Notes: generated by a model from the letters alone, not told the origin. A stretch of 64,000 nt of DNA from Calonectria ilicicola (GCA_020809705.1 CP085830.1:4526001-4590000), one strand, 5' to 3'; positions 34,145 through 48,028 are shown, counted from the stretch's first letter. Numbers and translations: made by a program.

Positions 34145-35794
34145 GATTAATAGTATGGGGTTGAAAGTGAGGGGAAAGAAGATAGGCTGAATGACCAGAC
34201 GGGTAATAATCACCAGAGCTGCAAGTGTAGTGCATACCCTTTATAAATCCTCGTGGCATACTACCTTGGCGGGTGTATCTGGCCGAGGCATAGCCTCCAT
34301 GCGCGACGAGTCATTCAATGCATTAGTCCCGGCTTACACTGAACGCTCCCTACCTGAGACTGCAGCCAAGGTCCAACATGCGTGGCCAGGAAACGTAATC
34401 TCACTGAAACGGGCAGCCTCACTGTATTTACCCAGCAGGTGGTTGACCCGACCTAAACAGTGTTGGTTGGACCGTACTAATCCCTGACGGCTGGCAATGG
34501 ATGGGGTTCGGGCTTGGTTTAGTCTTGCGCTTCTTCCGTTTTTCTGGAGCTGCTAATAGGGACCCACGACACTAGAGAGAGCCGTCAACCCGCTCGTGGG
34601 CCTGGGAAGCTGGGAAGACCTGGCTAAACCTTGGATGCGCTAAAATTTCAGCGTCCAGTACAATCTAGCGCGTTTTGGGTTGTCTTGGGACTGTTGGTCC
34701 AGCATTCCCGTTGAGGACATTGGGGTATTGGAGCGCATGGCACTTCTAGCTGCAGTGGGACCGCAGACCACTACGTGGTGTGCAGAGTCATCACAGCGAA
34801 CCGTGGACGAGTCAAGACAACTGCAACGTGAATATCATTTGTGAGTATAAAAAAGCCCTGACAGCGTATAGAATGTCAAACCCGGGGGCAGGGATACGTT
34901 TGTCGCCACTCCCACAACCGGTTCCTGAGTCCACACGGTTGCTCTCGATCGGCTCCGCCAGATGCATGAAGGGTGCCATGACCTCTTGGACGGCAGAGGA
35001 TCCTCACCACTCGAAATAGGAAAAGGGGTAGTACTGACGTGGGGGTCCGTAAATCTATACTGCCCCTACTTTGACAACGTCTTTTTGTTTCAAGCTCGAT
35101 GGCCAGCAAGTGGCTTACTAGAACCGGGAGTGGCTGGCCTCCATGAGGCATGAAGATGAAATACCGTCAAGAAGATAATCAGTGCATATCCAGGAGCCGC
35201 TTGCAAGCTAGTCAATGTACTAGTCCCTCCAGAACGAACCATTCATTCCAGCCACCTGCATGAGAATAACGGTCTCGTAGTGTAGCGTGCAGCGCGGCAT
35301 CCTAGTCTGTCCCCTGACTGAAGTGTGCATTGGCATTGATGCTAGTGGCTCGGGCAAGTTTCATCTTCCAATTGAACCGAAAGAACCAACAAAACTTCGA
35401 GTTTTTTATATTCTGACCAGAATGGCTGGAGATCGCCAGCCCAGTGGATCTCAAGACTCATCAAGGTGCATATAGACGGGTCGAGAAGCACACTGTCAAG
35501 CATTAATTACGAGTCAACCTGTTGCATAAATTTTGTTGGTTGTATTGAGCCAAGCCACTCAGCAATGCTAGATGAGCTACTGCATGCACCCAGTAACTCC
35601 GGCAATGGAACACGCAGCAGTACTAAATACTAAGCACTAAGGTGAAGATGAACTTCACCTTCTCGGATTTGCTGTACTCTCATACATCCCATTCTGCTTA
35701 CGAAAGATTACGTTTCACTGTTTACGTGGCACATGGTAGAATTTATAAATAGGTAAATAACATTTTTGCTGCTATAATGGTCATTCTAGATGCC
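34145..35794. other. Intergenic region
   Basis: 1.65 kb holding the GMC promoter on the left and the 3' flank of the methyltransferase on the right. No gene supported. Confidence 0.5.
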
Positions 35795-37058
35795 TCAATT
35801 GTCAACCGTGGTCTCCTCGTCGGCCTCCTTTCCCTTGAGTGGTTTTCGTCCAGTAACGAATGCCCTTTAAAAAGTTAGCGCTTTGCTTATGACAAATAAC
35901 ACACTGCAGCTTACGAGTAGGTGTACAAGTGGATCTTGTTCGACTTCAGCTCCTCTCTGACCAAGGCGAGAAGTACCTGAACCTCCTCGCTCTTCCAACC
36001 ACCAAATCTGGTAAAAAGTGCAAGCGAATACGCCTCGATGGCCATTTCTAGGAATTGCACTCTGAAGAATCTGCCAATCTCCTTCAGCTTCGGATCCTTG
36101 GGCCAGGTACCCAATGGCACGTGCTTCTGCACGTATTCAACATCCTGAAATCCTTGAGCCTTTAGCATATCAGGTAGCTGAGGTGCAATATCAAAGCCGA
36201 GTGGCTCGCTCAACTTTCGGAATTCGGAAAGCCACTTCCATGTCTGAGATTCTTTGCTGAGCGAGTCGTCATCACAGAAGAAGTTGGCACGACCCTCGGA
36301 GATTTCAACTTGGCCGCCGGGCTTACAATGGGTGTAGCAGCTTTTGAGGAGGGCAGGCCAGTCTTGGATTGCACCAGCGAGGGTCCGAGCATGAATGAAA
36401 TCAAATTTGTCCTCCGGAAATGTCCACGCCAATGTCGCATCATCCACTTGGAAGACTACATTCGGTGGCACCCTACGAAAGTGAGTGATTGGCTGCAAGA
36501 CAAGACACGACTGTACTTACCACTCTGACTGTATCGGGCTTAAATCGGTTCCGATTACCTCCGCGGACGGATAGGTATCACCAATGTCAACGGCCTAAGT
36601 GCTTAGCTTAGCCATAATATCTGTATTGGCACTTGTCTCACAACCTACCCAAATACCAGTACCTGTGCCGATATCCAAGATGGACTGGGGATTGTCCAAT
36701 TTGGTTTTGCAGAGAGCGCCGTCTAAAGTTAGTGAAAAGACATGATGCGTCATATCCAGGCGCTCTTGCTCCGTCTCATCGTTAGGTAGCAGATACTGTC
36801 CCGGGCGATATGAATGATAGCGGCGGCCATTCTCATAGACGTAACTTCTTATCGACGAGGTAGTGCTCGTAGTTTCAGAGACATCACTAGCATAGTTGGA
36901 CGCCGCGTCACTGTCAAAGTCGGTCTGAGGGAATAATTCACCATCGTAAGTTGAGTGATCTACGGGTAAGCGAATAATAGAGGGCCTACCTCGGCCTCAA
37001 TTGCTGTGAGGCGTCCTGGCGCATCGACGGCCTCTCCAGGACCATCCTCGGGGCACAT
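35795..37058 (-). CDS. LaeA/UMTA-like SAM-dependent methyltransferase
   Basis: Five exons (36990-37058, 36649-36924, 36521-36594, 35915-36472, 35795-35864) give 348 residues. The N-terminus is acidic and Ser/Thr-rich, followed by GRRYHSYRPGQYLLPNDE and EQERLDMTHHVF, the conserved opening of fungal LaeA-like methyltransferases. SAM motif I is ILDIGTGTGIW. The acidic loop is EVIGTDLSPIQ, and DDATLAWTFPEDKFDFIHAR is motif II/III. The C-terminus is short and charged (GRKPLKGKEADEET). The family includes the global secondary-metabolism regulator LaeA and many small-molecule methyltransferases. This paralogue cannot be called LaeA itself from sequence alone. Neighbours are GMC oxidoreductase and D-2-hydroxyacid dehydrogenase genes on the same strand. 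Confidence 0.88.
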
Positions 37059-37982
37059 GCTGACAACACTGGGGCAGTAATCTACCTTTTCTTTGGATAT
37101 TGGCTGATCTCAGTGATCTGCACCCCGCTGTGAACACGTAAGCGGGGCGAATTACCCAAAATATCAGATCGTAAAGTGAGCTGTTAACGTATAGTGGGTG
37201 TGTTGAAGACGACTTCAAAAGGTCCTGACGTATGGGATGCACAACTCAGTGCGCCAAGATTTGGAATCTGTTCTCCGAAGCTGTGAAGGTTGTCCAAAGA
37301 AAGGACTGTCAATTTATCCGGGCGCTCGAACCATTCTAGTTATCTTGTCACATGGATATGTGCATGAACATGGGATGATTTTAGCGAGCCAGCTTTGACT
37401 CTACACCAATGGTTGCAGTCCAATTCAACAGGGATACGAGAACGCAGTAACCAAACGTGTACTTTACGATTAGACTTCTGAAAGCTGCCAGGGGGTGTTA
37501 CAAATTGAGCCTAGGGCAGTGGAAAAAAAAATTGGCTATGTTGAGGGGATTCGTGACATTGGCGATGTTATCGTGATGTTCTACTTTACACTTGAAACAA
37601 TGAGTTAACAAAGACAAAGTGAGGGGAAATACCAATTTCCAGTTTCGATCAATTTGCACACCCGATACTTTTCTATTACCATCTTGGCTCTTTCCTTATT
37701 ATTAAATCGAGAGACCTTGAAAATTCATTATTGCGGTAGAGGGCTTGTATATAATTTAGTAGCTTTGGATTGTTTGCGAAAATTACAACCAATCCGCGTC
37801 TTTGTGAACGCTAACTAAAGCTTGATAAAATTATAAATCCCATTCGTGTGTCTGTAAATATTTTCAATAATTATATTAACGGTGTGCTATAGTCGCAAGA
37901 AGTCAATCGAGGACGAGTCAAGATAGAGTTCCATCATACATCTCGCCCTCCGATAAACTTCCGCATTTCCCATGCTCGCAAG
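37059..37982. other. Intergenic region
   Basis: 924 bp, AT-rich towards the right, containing the methyltransferase promoter. No gene supported. Confidence 0.4.
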
Positions 37983-39113
37983 CTAAGTGACAACATTTAC
38001 AGGCTTCCCAGACACCCAACCTGATACATTATCCTGTATTGTCTGAATAAAATTGTCATAAGTTTCTTTGGCCCGCCACGCAGCATGGGGTGTAGTGACG
38101 AGATTCAGGTTCTCGACTCGAGTTCCAATCAATTCACTAACCTCTGCACTTACGGGCTCTTGAGCATAAACATCAGTCGCTGCTCCGGCGATTTGACCTT
38201 CCTCAAGAACTTTTACAAGTGCCTCTTCATCCACAATGCCGCCTCGCGAAACGTTGACCAGAATTGAGTATTTCTGCATCTGCGCAAATTCCGGTGTTGA
38301 GATCAAGTTTAGAGTGCTGGGCGCTTTGGGCAGTGACAGGAAGATGACGGATGATTTACGGATAACCTCTTCAAAGGATGTTCGGCCATCGATTGGTTCT
38401 TGTCCTTTCCGAGCGGAAATCAGAACTTTCATGCCAAGAGCCTGTGCCAGAGTTGCAATTCTCTTCCCTTATACATCCATTTGTTAGATTAGGTCTCTAA
38501 TGAATTGGCAAGTCTTCTCATTTATTTGAGTTCGACTAGCCAGGGTGATGGTTTTAACCTTACCTACGGCACCGTATCCCATAATACCCACGACCTCGTC
38601 TCTACACGTACGTGGGGGGCCTCCATCTGGGCCATCCATCATAGATGTGACCAACAAGCCATGTTTCGGCCATTCTCCAGCCTGAGTTAACTGATGGCTC
38701 CGAGGTATACTTCTTCTTACAGAGAAATATAGCCCGATTGCATGCTCCGCCACAGATTCCGTGTTGCACAGACGAGCATTGGCGACAACGATGCCTCGCT
38801 TTTGACACGTCTCCAAATCGATTGAATCAGTGCCTGAGGCTACTATAGAAATCATTCGTAAATTTGGTGAAACTTCTTCGGAAAGGACATCCGGTCCAAG
38901 AGGAATTGTATGAACGACAAGGATTTCAGCATCCCGGATACGCTCGGCTAATTGATCTGGATGAGTTCGCTTGTATTCCCGGAGCTCATAGGTATGAGGC
39001 AAGGGCAAATCAAAAACAGGCGTTGGAAGGAGAAAGTTCTCAAGTGCCACTATGATATGGTGGTTTCTTGAAGTTGTCGGTGTTGTGGGTGGCGTAAGGA
39101 CAGTGTTTGGCAT
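37983..39113 (-). CDS. D-isomer-specific 2-hydroxyacid dehydrogenase
   Basis: Exons 38564-39113 and 37983-38467 (96-nt intron) encode 344 residues. The catalytic lobe has VASGTDSIDLETCQKRGIVVANA and ESVAEHAIGL. The NAD-binding lobe opens with GIMGYGAVGKRIA (G-x-G-x-x-G, completed by splicing). The family signatures VNVSRGGIVDEEAL and ATDVYAQEP are present, and the catalytic His is in TTPHAAW. These enzymes interconvert 2-hydroxy and 2-oxo acids using NAD(P)H in the cytosol. The C-terminus lacks an ACT domain, so it is not a full-length bacterial SerA type. The MFS carrier of the allantoate/anion family just upstream could supply an organic acid, which is an inference from position. Confidence 0.9.
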
Positions 39114-40059
39114 CTTAGTGGTGGGTTGAGGCAGTTGTCTCTGTCCCAGTCTCGGTCATACAATTCGCTAATATTGACAGTGTATTGAGTCGAATCAACC
39201 CAAAGGATGTTTTTTTTACAACTTGCAGGTAAGCTTCACCGGTTGATACCATTTATACTTATCATGAATGTGTTGAGAGCCCTCACCCAAAACGAACCGC
39301 CCGCTGTAGGTGGGGCCGGTCAAAAGCGGCTGCGCAAAGAGACGTTCTTGGTTAGACAATGTCTGATCACAACAATGCGCTGCATAATGGTTCGCCACAA
39401 TCACTTTTCCGCTCCAATACGATTGGTCTAGTTAAAAATCAACCAGACTCGATGGCCAAGTTTTGGTCAAATATCACCCTGCAGCAGCAGCCACACAGAA
39501 ACGCGGCACCTCTTAGATATGCGAGGACAACTATGAGGTGTGCTTCATGCTGATTCTGGATACGGGGGCTCCTGCATGCAACTGATATACCTCGGAGATT
39601 TTATTCGCCATCAATTTTGTCAGTCAAAGAGATAACCGAGCGAGAGAGAGGGAACAGTGAAAAGTACGAATGCATTTCTTGCTTTTAAAAGATAAGACGC
39701 AGGATAGGACATCGAGATTCATCTCCTCAGTTAGGTCAAGTCCTTCTCTCAACATCCCACTAATGTACATGCATGATAAAATGAGGGGATCCGCAGATTT
39801 TCAGCCCCTCGGTTGAGTTGTTTGCTGTCTCAAACAGCTCCCTAAAAGGGTGGCTGTGGCTGGCCGAAACGCCAAGGCAATGACACTAATGACAAATCAA
39901 TCATGTGCCAAGCCATAATTGTTGACTGCGAAGGTATGTATTGACCGACCGATGGCCACCACTGGTTGATATACCCGCAGATCGGGACGTGGCAAAATGC
40001 ATATTTGAACGTGGTTGGTATGCCTGTAACGCCGTAGGGAGTATATGCATGAGTCGATC
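39114..40059. other. Intergenic region
   Basis: 946 bp between two minus-strand genes, containing the dehydrogenase promoter. Nothing further recognised. Confidence 0.4.
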
Positions 40060-41669
40060 CTATACTTCTTTGGAAGCCAATTCTTCTTGGGCCTTGTCCA
40101 CACTTCCATTCTCCCTCGTTTCGAGCAGCTGGCTTTTGCTAGTATTACGAGCCAAATATGCCAATCCCGCACTCCATACTACAAGTGCAATCGAGCATGC
40201 GATCATGGCCCACATCCCCCGCTAAATTTAAGTCTGTGTCAGCCAAGATTGGATTAAACTGGACGGATATGTCATCTCACTCACAATAAACCAAGGTGCC
40301 ATTGATGCACCGTAAAATACAATGCTCCACCAAGCGTTGATAGCGTTGCTACCCAAATTCATCCCGGCAAGCACCACGCCTCGGAATATGCTTTCCTCGA
40401 ACCTCATCGCATCGTTGCACCAGGCAAAGAAGGTCGCTTGGCAGGCATAAACAGATCCTGCCCAATAATATGCTGCAAAAGTAATTGTGGTCGAGGCGGA
40501 ACTCTCAGGGTGCTTTGATGCCACTAGTATCATGGCTGAAGTGCAGATGCCGACAATTCCAATATAATAGCCAACGAGATAGCGCTTTCCTCCGAGAAAG
40601 TCCGTTAACGTTGCCCAGAAACGAGTTGATACTATCCCAACTGCCGCCACACCTGTCGGATAATTATTCATTTGCGATACGGTGTACTCGTTGACTGGAT
40701 GGTTCTGCAGATACAATGCCAAAAGCGAATTAGAGCTAAAAGACTCGGTTTCGCCAGCGATAATCCACAAAATAACAAACCCCCACCAGTACCAAGAGGT
40801 TAGAACTTTCTTCGCGAAGCGTAGGGTAATAGTAGAATGCTCCGACACCGCTGGCACACGAGATATGGCTAGCTTTCGTTCCTCTTCGCTGAGATAGAAG
40901 GCCGATGTGGAATGGGGAGTGTCTGGGAACAAGAAGAAACCATAGAGCGCGACGGGGATAGTGAGCAGTCCGTCGATGATGAAAAGCCATCGCCATCCAC
41001 TAAGGCCATGGCGCCCATTCATGCTCTTGTGGATTCCTGTCTGGATGAAGCCACCGATAAAGGTCCCCGCAAGACCCGAAGACGTAAAAATGCCGCTGCG
41101 TTTGCCCAGTTCGCGCTCCGTGTACCACGCGCCCAAAATGTAATGGGTGCCGACAAAAGTAGAGGCCTCGCAAAGGCCCTGGAAGAACCGAATAGCCATG
41201 ATTGATTGTGGGTTATGAACAGATGCGGTGACCATGGTTAACCCTCCCCATAAAAGCATCATGAGTGGGAACCATATGCGAGGTTTTACATAGTGAAGGG
41301 AAATGTTTGAAGGGATTTGGCCCAAAATGTAGCTGATGAGGATTAGCGTGGCCCGGGACACAGAGAATTCAAAACATACCCAACGGTAAAGCATGTATTA
41401 ATCTGATTCAATTGGTCTCCAACGAATCCGAGGTCATCTTTCATTCCCGAAACATATGCATTTGCTAAATTGGAGCGGTCGAGCTACGAGACGTTGGTTG
41501 GTTACGGCGGTTAAAAAACTGAAGTGCTTTGTCGGATGCCACCTACGTAATTGACGAAATAGCTGAGACAACAAAATGTCAGGATGAAGAAGTCGATTTT
41601 CTGGATTAAAACGCGCTCGCCGGGCTGGTATTCGACGTGGAAATACTCGCGAATCCTTGAAGAGGCCAT
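40060..41669 (-). CDS. MFS transporter, allantoate permease (DAL5-like) family
   Basis: Exons 41547-41669, 41380-41483, 40285-41332 and 40060-40221 encode 478 residues. Start MASSRIREYFHVEYQPGERV precedes the first helix [36 protein letters not shown], which carries the LDR-x-N-x-x-NAYVSGM stretch typical of the anion:cation symporter (DAL5/TNA1/pantothenate) family. Twelve hydrophobic segments follow, with RFFQGLCEASTFVGTHYILGAWY, ELGKRSGIF and the WRWLFIIDG loop. The C-terminal tail is hydrophilic. Family members import carboxylated compounds such as allantoate, nicotinate, pantothenate or vitamins. It is co-directional with the downstream dehydrogenase across ~0.95 kb. A start further upstream is possible. 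Confidence 0.85.
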
Positions 41670-44600
41670 TGGAAAGCTTTGGCGGCAATTACGCCGAGCG
41701 AGCAGATGAACACGGCCGAATTGGTTTGGAGAATGAAGGTTGCGACAGAGTATGGCGGAGTGGGCTTGATATGTGCACAAATGTTGCTACGACTGTCGAT
41801 CTCTTCTTGAGTCATGAGAAGCAGACCAGGCCGATGAACATGAATGAGCGACGCTATTTTTTGCTTAGTTTTGGAGCTTGCAGAGTTTGGCGGGGTACCC
41901 CAGAGAGACGTTACCTAACACGGGCATCAATTGCAACTCATCCACTATGCGAGCCTTGCTACACTACACGACTGAACGAGAGAGAAATGATTCGATGTGT
42001 GCACATGTGATTAAACCAATCGTGCGCATATTATGGCGCAGTTGGGTGCAACCTCAAGTCCCTGCATACCGCCTATTTGCGGGGTAATAGTGAGGGGCTT
42101 GACTGGTCTTCCGAGGGAACTGCTTTTCCTGTCCGCAAGACAGGGGAGAATGCGATCGGCTCGGAATTACGGTTCTTAGCAGGTGCATAGAATAATTAGG
42201 TGTCTTTTTGAATAGTAGGATTTGCCAAGGCCAATTGAGCAGCGTGAACCGTTGCGGTGAAGCGTATGAGTCAGAAGCTCAACTCAGTGCATTGCTCTCA
42301 CCACTCAGCGAGGAGCCACTAATTGTGACCACTAATTTTTTTTTCCTCGCTAAGCCCTCAGTATAAATTTTTCACACTACATTTCCAGTATGATAGGCAT
42401 TTCCGTGATGTGGGCAAGACCCTCTGTCCACTTGATCCGAAATTACCTCAAACATCCATCTTTCTAAAAATGACTTTACTCGTCTCAATTGTTGTATTCA
42501 AAGTTACTCATCCTAACCGTGGACAGAAGAAATTGGGGGCAACAGCCACAATACTGTGATGGAAGCAAATCTGTCAATACAAAAAGTAGTGGCGGGTCAC
42601 TTTGAACTGCATGGAGAGATCCACTACTCTTTGAGCGAAAATAGAACCGAGGTTATCTTGGCCACATTTAAGCACATTACATGTGTTCCAGGAAAGCTGC
42701 TGAGAATCTGTTCTTGGATGCGCCTCGTCGGAAGCCATCTAAGAGTTCTCATTGGTAGTCCAGTGTCGAGTACCATGTGTCTTTTTAGGTATCTTTGTCA
42801 TTCAATCATTATTCTTTTAGCGGGATTGAGGGTACATCTAGGTGTACTAGGCAAAAAGGGTTCCATGTCGTCACCCTTTGAGGCAGGAAGTGGATTCTAA
42901 GTTTTCAATGGAACAGTCGTGGGATCACAGCTCGATGCATACTGATTGCTACGCAAGTTGTGTGCCGTGTGATGAGGCCACACATCGCAAGTTTGATCTT
43001 CCAACGGGATAATTACCTTCAAATGCATCCGTAAACACAATAGGTATTCAAGGATGCTTGTGATCAACTAGTTAGAAATACCATGAGGCTCGGGTACCGT
43101 AGCTTCCGTAAACTTGGATGAATTTGTTGTAGGTGTCAAGGAATAACATGTAAACCCACTATTCTAGGCCACATAAAAGTAAATCCGGTACAATATTTGC
43201 ATATTTCAAATCATTTAAACGTAATAAACGGCTATTAAAATTACACGAGGACCAAAATCACCCACTTACCATAATCAGATCTAACGTCTGCTCGCTTAGG
43301 ACATCAGACAGCTTTCCACAAAACCTCCCAACAGCCATAATGGCTCGATCAATTTAAAGATAACAAATTCACCGCGGTTGAATGAGATATTTTACCATGC
43401 AAGTTTTAGAATAGCCAACACTGGAGCGTTGCTCGCTTTTTTTTCTTTTGGGTAAAAGCCTTCTATGGTGAACGGGTGGATCAGCAGATGTTAGAGCATT
43501 GATTCTGGAAAACAACTCGCGAGTTTAAATGCTCACAAACTATCAGATGAGCAAATTTTATAAGTTATTAATGTAGGCAAAGTTACAAGATCGAATCTAA
43601 AAGCAAGAGGTCAAGTTAGAGATTTATTATGCACGAGAAAGGCACAAAGAAAAAACACTGATCATTATTTTCCACGCGAGAAATAAATCGGTGTGAAATC
43701 AATCCCATAACTAATTACTCGGAAAGGCCGATATTGTTTCGGTTGCACATATTCTTTTTTTACGATAGTTCTAAGCGTATAGGAAGGGGTAGTTGTGCCT
43801 CAGTGTACTATGGTAGTCCCCTTCACATATTCGGCTTTCTTTGTGAGCAGGGTCGAGGATACAGAGCCATGTATTTGAGCTCCGTTAGTCTTGGTGTTCA
43901 CTTCAAGCTTATTACCACAGAATCCCAATCAAGTCTTTAGCGTACAGATGAATCTTGTCACTAAGAGAAAAGTTTAGATAAAAAACCAGTATCAAATATG
44001 ATTGTACATTAGATGTTTTCTTTTGCTTTTAGCTTCCTTGATACTTTTACCTATCTGGGGTATCACAAAAGTAATTAAATGCTGTAATTCCATTTACAGA
44101 TTAACCTTTGGGTCATTAACGACGTTGCTTGAATATCCCGTTCAAAAGCATGGTTGACAGGGTAAATTTCATGCTTACATCGATCTTCTTTCTCACTACA
44201 CAATACGCGAGCAATTCCTACCTCATCAGATAAAGACGAACGATGTGATTTCAAATGCCTTGGCAAAGCCGTGCGAGGGCGAGAGGAGATCAGATCGCAT
44301 TAGATGCAGTTCGTAAATTTCGTAATGCAAATGCAAGGTAGGTAAGCCGACAGGGCTCCTGAGAGATTATAACTTGAATGTCGTTGCACATCATATACCC
44401 TTTGAACAAGAAGTTGTAGATTGCCAAAGACTACAATATTGACGATCTATTCATCGAACCTAACGTCTGACCTAGTCCAAGTCCTGGAGCTGTCCAATCT
44501 GAGCAACTTTACCACTAAATTAGTATAACCAGATGTAGTACTTTCGATCAGCTGCATCTTCTTGGGTCATTTTTATATAATGAGCTGATTAGATATTAAA

Positions 44601-47600
44601 TAAATGAATTTAGAGTATTTTTGTTTTGTTAGGGTGCTGGGTTTAGTGTCTCATGTTTTCCGTCCCCCGTTTGCTGTCCTTCCACTCTTTCCTCAGCGTA
44701 ATCATCTACGGATTGACGTAAACAACAGGGTAAATCTCAACCTAGCGACGCACTAGTTGCCGATCGGGCTAAAGTATGTTTGCCTACCCGAGAGCGAATA
44801 TGACGTTGACGAGGATCCGAGCTCAAAGTCAAACTCGGTAGTGTCTCAAGGGGTGGTGACGCAATGCTTGGCGGTACTTTACTTCTCAAGACCGTTGTAC
44901 TTGTAGCTGGGAGCTGCACTTGAAGATGAGTTGTGAGATTTAATCGTGTCGACCTAGTATCGAGATTGGCACATAGTCATTACCTGGCCTCTCGTATATA
45001 TTGATCCATATCCACTTGATGGAATGGATGGTACCTTGAGCCGAATTGCTAAGCAAGTACTCATCAGACGGCTACACGGAGTATGCAGCATCCTTCATCT
45101 GGTCATCGCACATATTTTGGGATCTTTATAGTATATGGGCCTTTCCTTTGTGATTTTCCCCAACTTTTTCCTCAATAATCTTGACATGATGCTCTCGTAA
45201 GCGGCGGCCAAGGTGCGTGCTTCAAATCCAGGTGGAGTTTTCGCAAACCCTTGAGATTAACCCTAAAAAGTGACCTAAATTTACTCACTCACCCTGCCAC
45301 CCTGAAACTGTCAAACTTTACGGTTTTGGCATCAGAGTGTGAGCAAGTTGGGGCTCGCTAGCTAGTGATTGAGTTGACACGCGGCTCGTGCCATTTGCAA
45401 TCACAGTAGACTGGCCATGCTCCCCAGCGCCACAACGCTCAGAATCGACAGCATATTAAATATGCATAAACCCACATTCGGAAGACCGCTACGACACGTG
45501 CTGCCTTCAGTTCATTCAGCTCTTAACAGGGGTAAAGCCTCAGCAAGCAGCAAAATCCAGGATTGTCAACAGGGCTGTCCGCGTAACAGGGTTTGATGGT
45601 GGGCCGCTTCCTGTCGCAATCCGCGGACCCCACTGAGCTGTCAACCCAGCGGCAATATGAGTCGATCATCGCTGGGTGAAACACACCGAGACAATCCCCG
45701 TTGCGCTCCCACGTGCCAAGAAATACACGACTCAGACTGGTCGATGTTGGGAATGCTGGACAGCGGACTACAGCCGGGACCTGGTTTTGACGCCTGATGA
45801 CGACGCAAGGTACAGGGCACTTTGCACAGACAATGTACTTATTTTATCCGGTCACTGACTGGATGGCACTAAGATCTGATTGACTGGGGGAGCGCTACGC
45901 GTAAGGAATGTGATGCTTGATGCAGATGCTCACTGATGCGCTCTGATGGAAAGAAAGAAAGAAAAAAAACGTACATGGCGATCTACAGAGAAAGCGCGAG
46001 CACCTGCATGGCGACATCAGCTCAAACAAACTAACCCAGACGTGATCCAATGAGTGTCACGGCAAGATCGACGGCGTGCCTTGGCAGCGCTTGCGACCGG
46101 CTGAGTCCCGTCCGGCGCGCCAGCCAAGACTGTCGCGTGTGGATGGTAAGACCGATAGGCTATCAGATATATTGAGGCTCCAGCATCATGGTGCGCCGTG
46201 TTACAGATGGGATTGCATTTTTGTCATCCTCTGTCAGCTCGATCCTGGCGCGCGACGGGCATTGCAAAGCGTGGATCGGTTCGTATTGGATGGACACAGA
46301 CACGGCGGCGACAGGGACCGGCCGATGGATGCTGTCGAGACGTGCATGAAATCATCTCGACTCATGATATTGTTGGATTGACGGGAACAAAGAAAAAGAA
46401 AAATTCTGCGACAGCGGGTAGTGCACCACAAGACCCTTGGTTTCACACTCGTCTCGTGTCAGGCTCTGAGGGAACTCGGCGAAGTGGACGTCCGTCCCGT
46501 CCCACATCGTGGATCCCCCCCTGTTCACCTGGACAATTTCGTTCCACTTTTTGTGTTTGCCAGCTGCTCCGACTTCAAATTTGCTTGCGTTGAGATTCCG
46601 GCTGTTCGGGACTGGATGGATCCTGTGCCCTGAGACTATCGTTATCTAGAGAGATTTGAATCCGAACCTAAAACATCAAGCCGCAGAGAGTGCGAAATGG
46701 TCGATGCCATACGAGGCTAGGCCGGTAATTCCCCACCGCCGCGAAAATAGGGTTTTGATGGCGGTGGCGCTGCGTAGGGGACAGCGCAAAGGGGATGTCA
46801 CAGCCAGTGAATGGGTGGTATTCATCCCTATTGATAGATCAATGTGCCAAGGCGCTCGTGTGTGTGTGTGTGTGTGTGTGACTGTGTGCCAGTCAGCCCC
46901 GCATAGCGACGGAGGGCTGAGCAATGCAAAGGTCTTTTTTGTTTTTCCCAGATGCACTGCTTCAAACACATGTGCATCTCCGCTGTTCTTTTTCTCCTCC
47001 TGTCTCTAGGCTGCGCCTCACTCGGCCGGGCTTCCTCGCCGGATCCCTGTGCCGAGCGTTGCGAGCCAATGGGTGGAGCCAAAGCCACCCCATGAAATTG
47101 TGCCTGTATCAATGATGGAAAATGCTTAGTTTAGCGTCGGAAGAGCACAAAACGGTTACCGGCAAGTTAGTGCAGCCGTACGACGGCTACCGGCATCATA
47201 GTCCAACATAGTCCAATAGTGCGGTTGCGACGGCGTGATAGAGCGTCGCAAGCAACCAGATATCCAGACAAAAGTCAGGTAACTCAGGGAGTTTTGCTAG
47301 GAGAGACAAACTATGGGTCCCTCGGCCATGGCAATGCGTGGTGGCGGCGGCATGCTTTCCCGACCCCTGCATCGCCTAGCCGTATTTGTCTCCAAGTCTG
47401 ACCCGTCTCACCCCGTTACCACCACACGCGGCCCATCAGGAGTGCTTGGCGCATCAGCAGCCGACGTGCTCCTTGCTGCGTTACATGGAGGTGCTCCTTC
47501 GGCCTTGTTGCAGAGCCAATGGATGTCTCCACGGCGCCTGTTGAGTCCTTGGCGCCACGGGCGCTGACGTCACGGCCGATAACTGAGAGACCGGTGCTGC

Positions 47601-48028
47601 AGAGAATGGGGGGAACACGGGGCCTCCGGATCGAAGGGGATTTCCACGCTCAGCTGTGTGGTAATTGGCCTCTCTCGCTAAGCTGACAAGGCGATCAAAA
47701 TATCGGCGCCGCATATACGTGGACCAGTCCCGCGTATTAAGACTAAAAGGGAAAAGAAACAAAAGAGGATTCCCTTCCTCGTTCCTGGCCCGCTTTCCGC
47801 GTAGTGTTTTATCTCCAGGATATTTCATCTCTGTGATCCCCCCCAGCCGCACCCTGACCATCGTGGGCACGTTGTTGCTGGGTCCTCGTTTACACTCTTT
47901 TTTACCCCGTCCCGACTGTTCGGTTGCGTCGTCCCGTCTTTTCTTTTCTTCTTCTTCTTTTCCTTGTCCTCCTTCTCATCTTTCTTCTCTTCTGTTCTAT
48001 GATTTGAGACAGTTCAACCATCGCAAAA
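41670..48028. other. Gene desert with microsatellites
   Basis: 6.4 kb without a supported gene. The left two thirds are AT-rich; from about 45500 composition is more GC-rich. A frame at 42556-42900 (114 codons) and others up to 131 codons near 46200 lack recognisable motifs and neighbouring splice structure. A (GT)n repeat lies at 46858-46880. The last ~100 bp before 48029 are a pyrimidine-rich tract (about 47938-48000), typical of the 5' leader of well-expressed fungal genes. Confidence 0.55.
46858..46880. repeat. (GT)n microsatellite
   Basis: About 11 uninterrupted GT units in intergenic DNA. Confidence 0.9.

Noticed and set aside
35795..37058. Calling the methyltransferase LaeA
   Set aside because: LaeA-like methyltransferases form a large paralogous family; the motifs seen are shared by all of them and cannot identify the global regulator.
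42556..42900. A 114-codon plus-strand frame in the gene desert
   Set aside because: No motif, no good start context, and surrounding AT-rich DNA makes a random open frame likely.
46076..47870. Cluster of 70-130-codon frames on both strands
   Set aside because: GC-richer DNA naturally has long frames; translations are mutually overlapping, motif-free and partly driven by a GT repeat.
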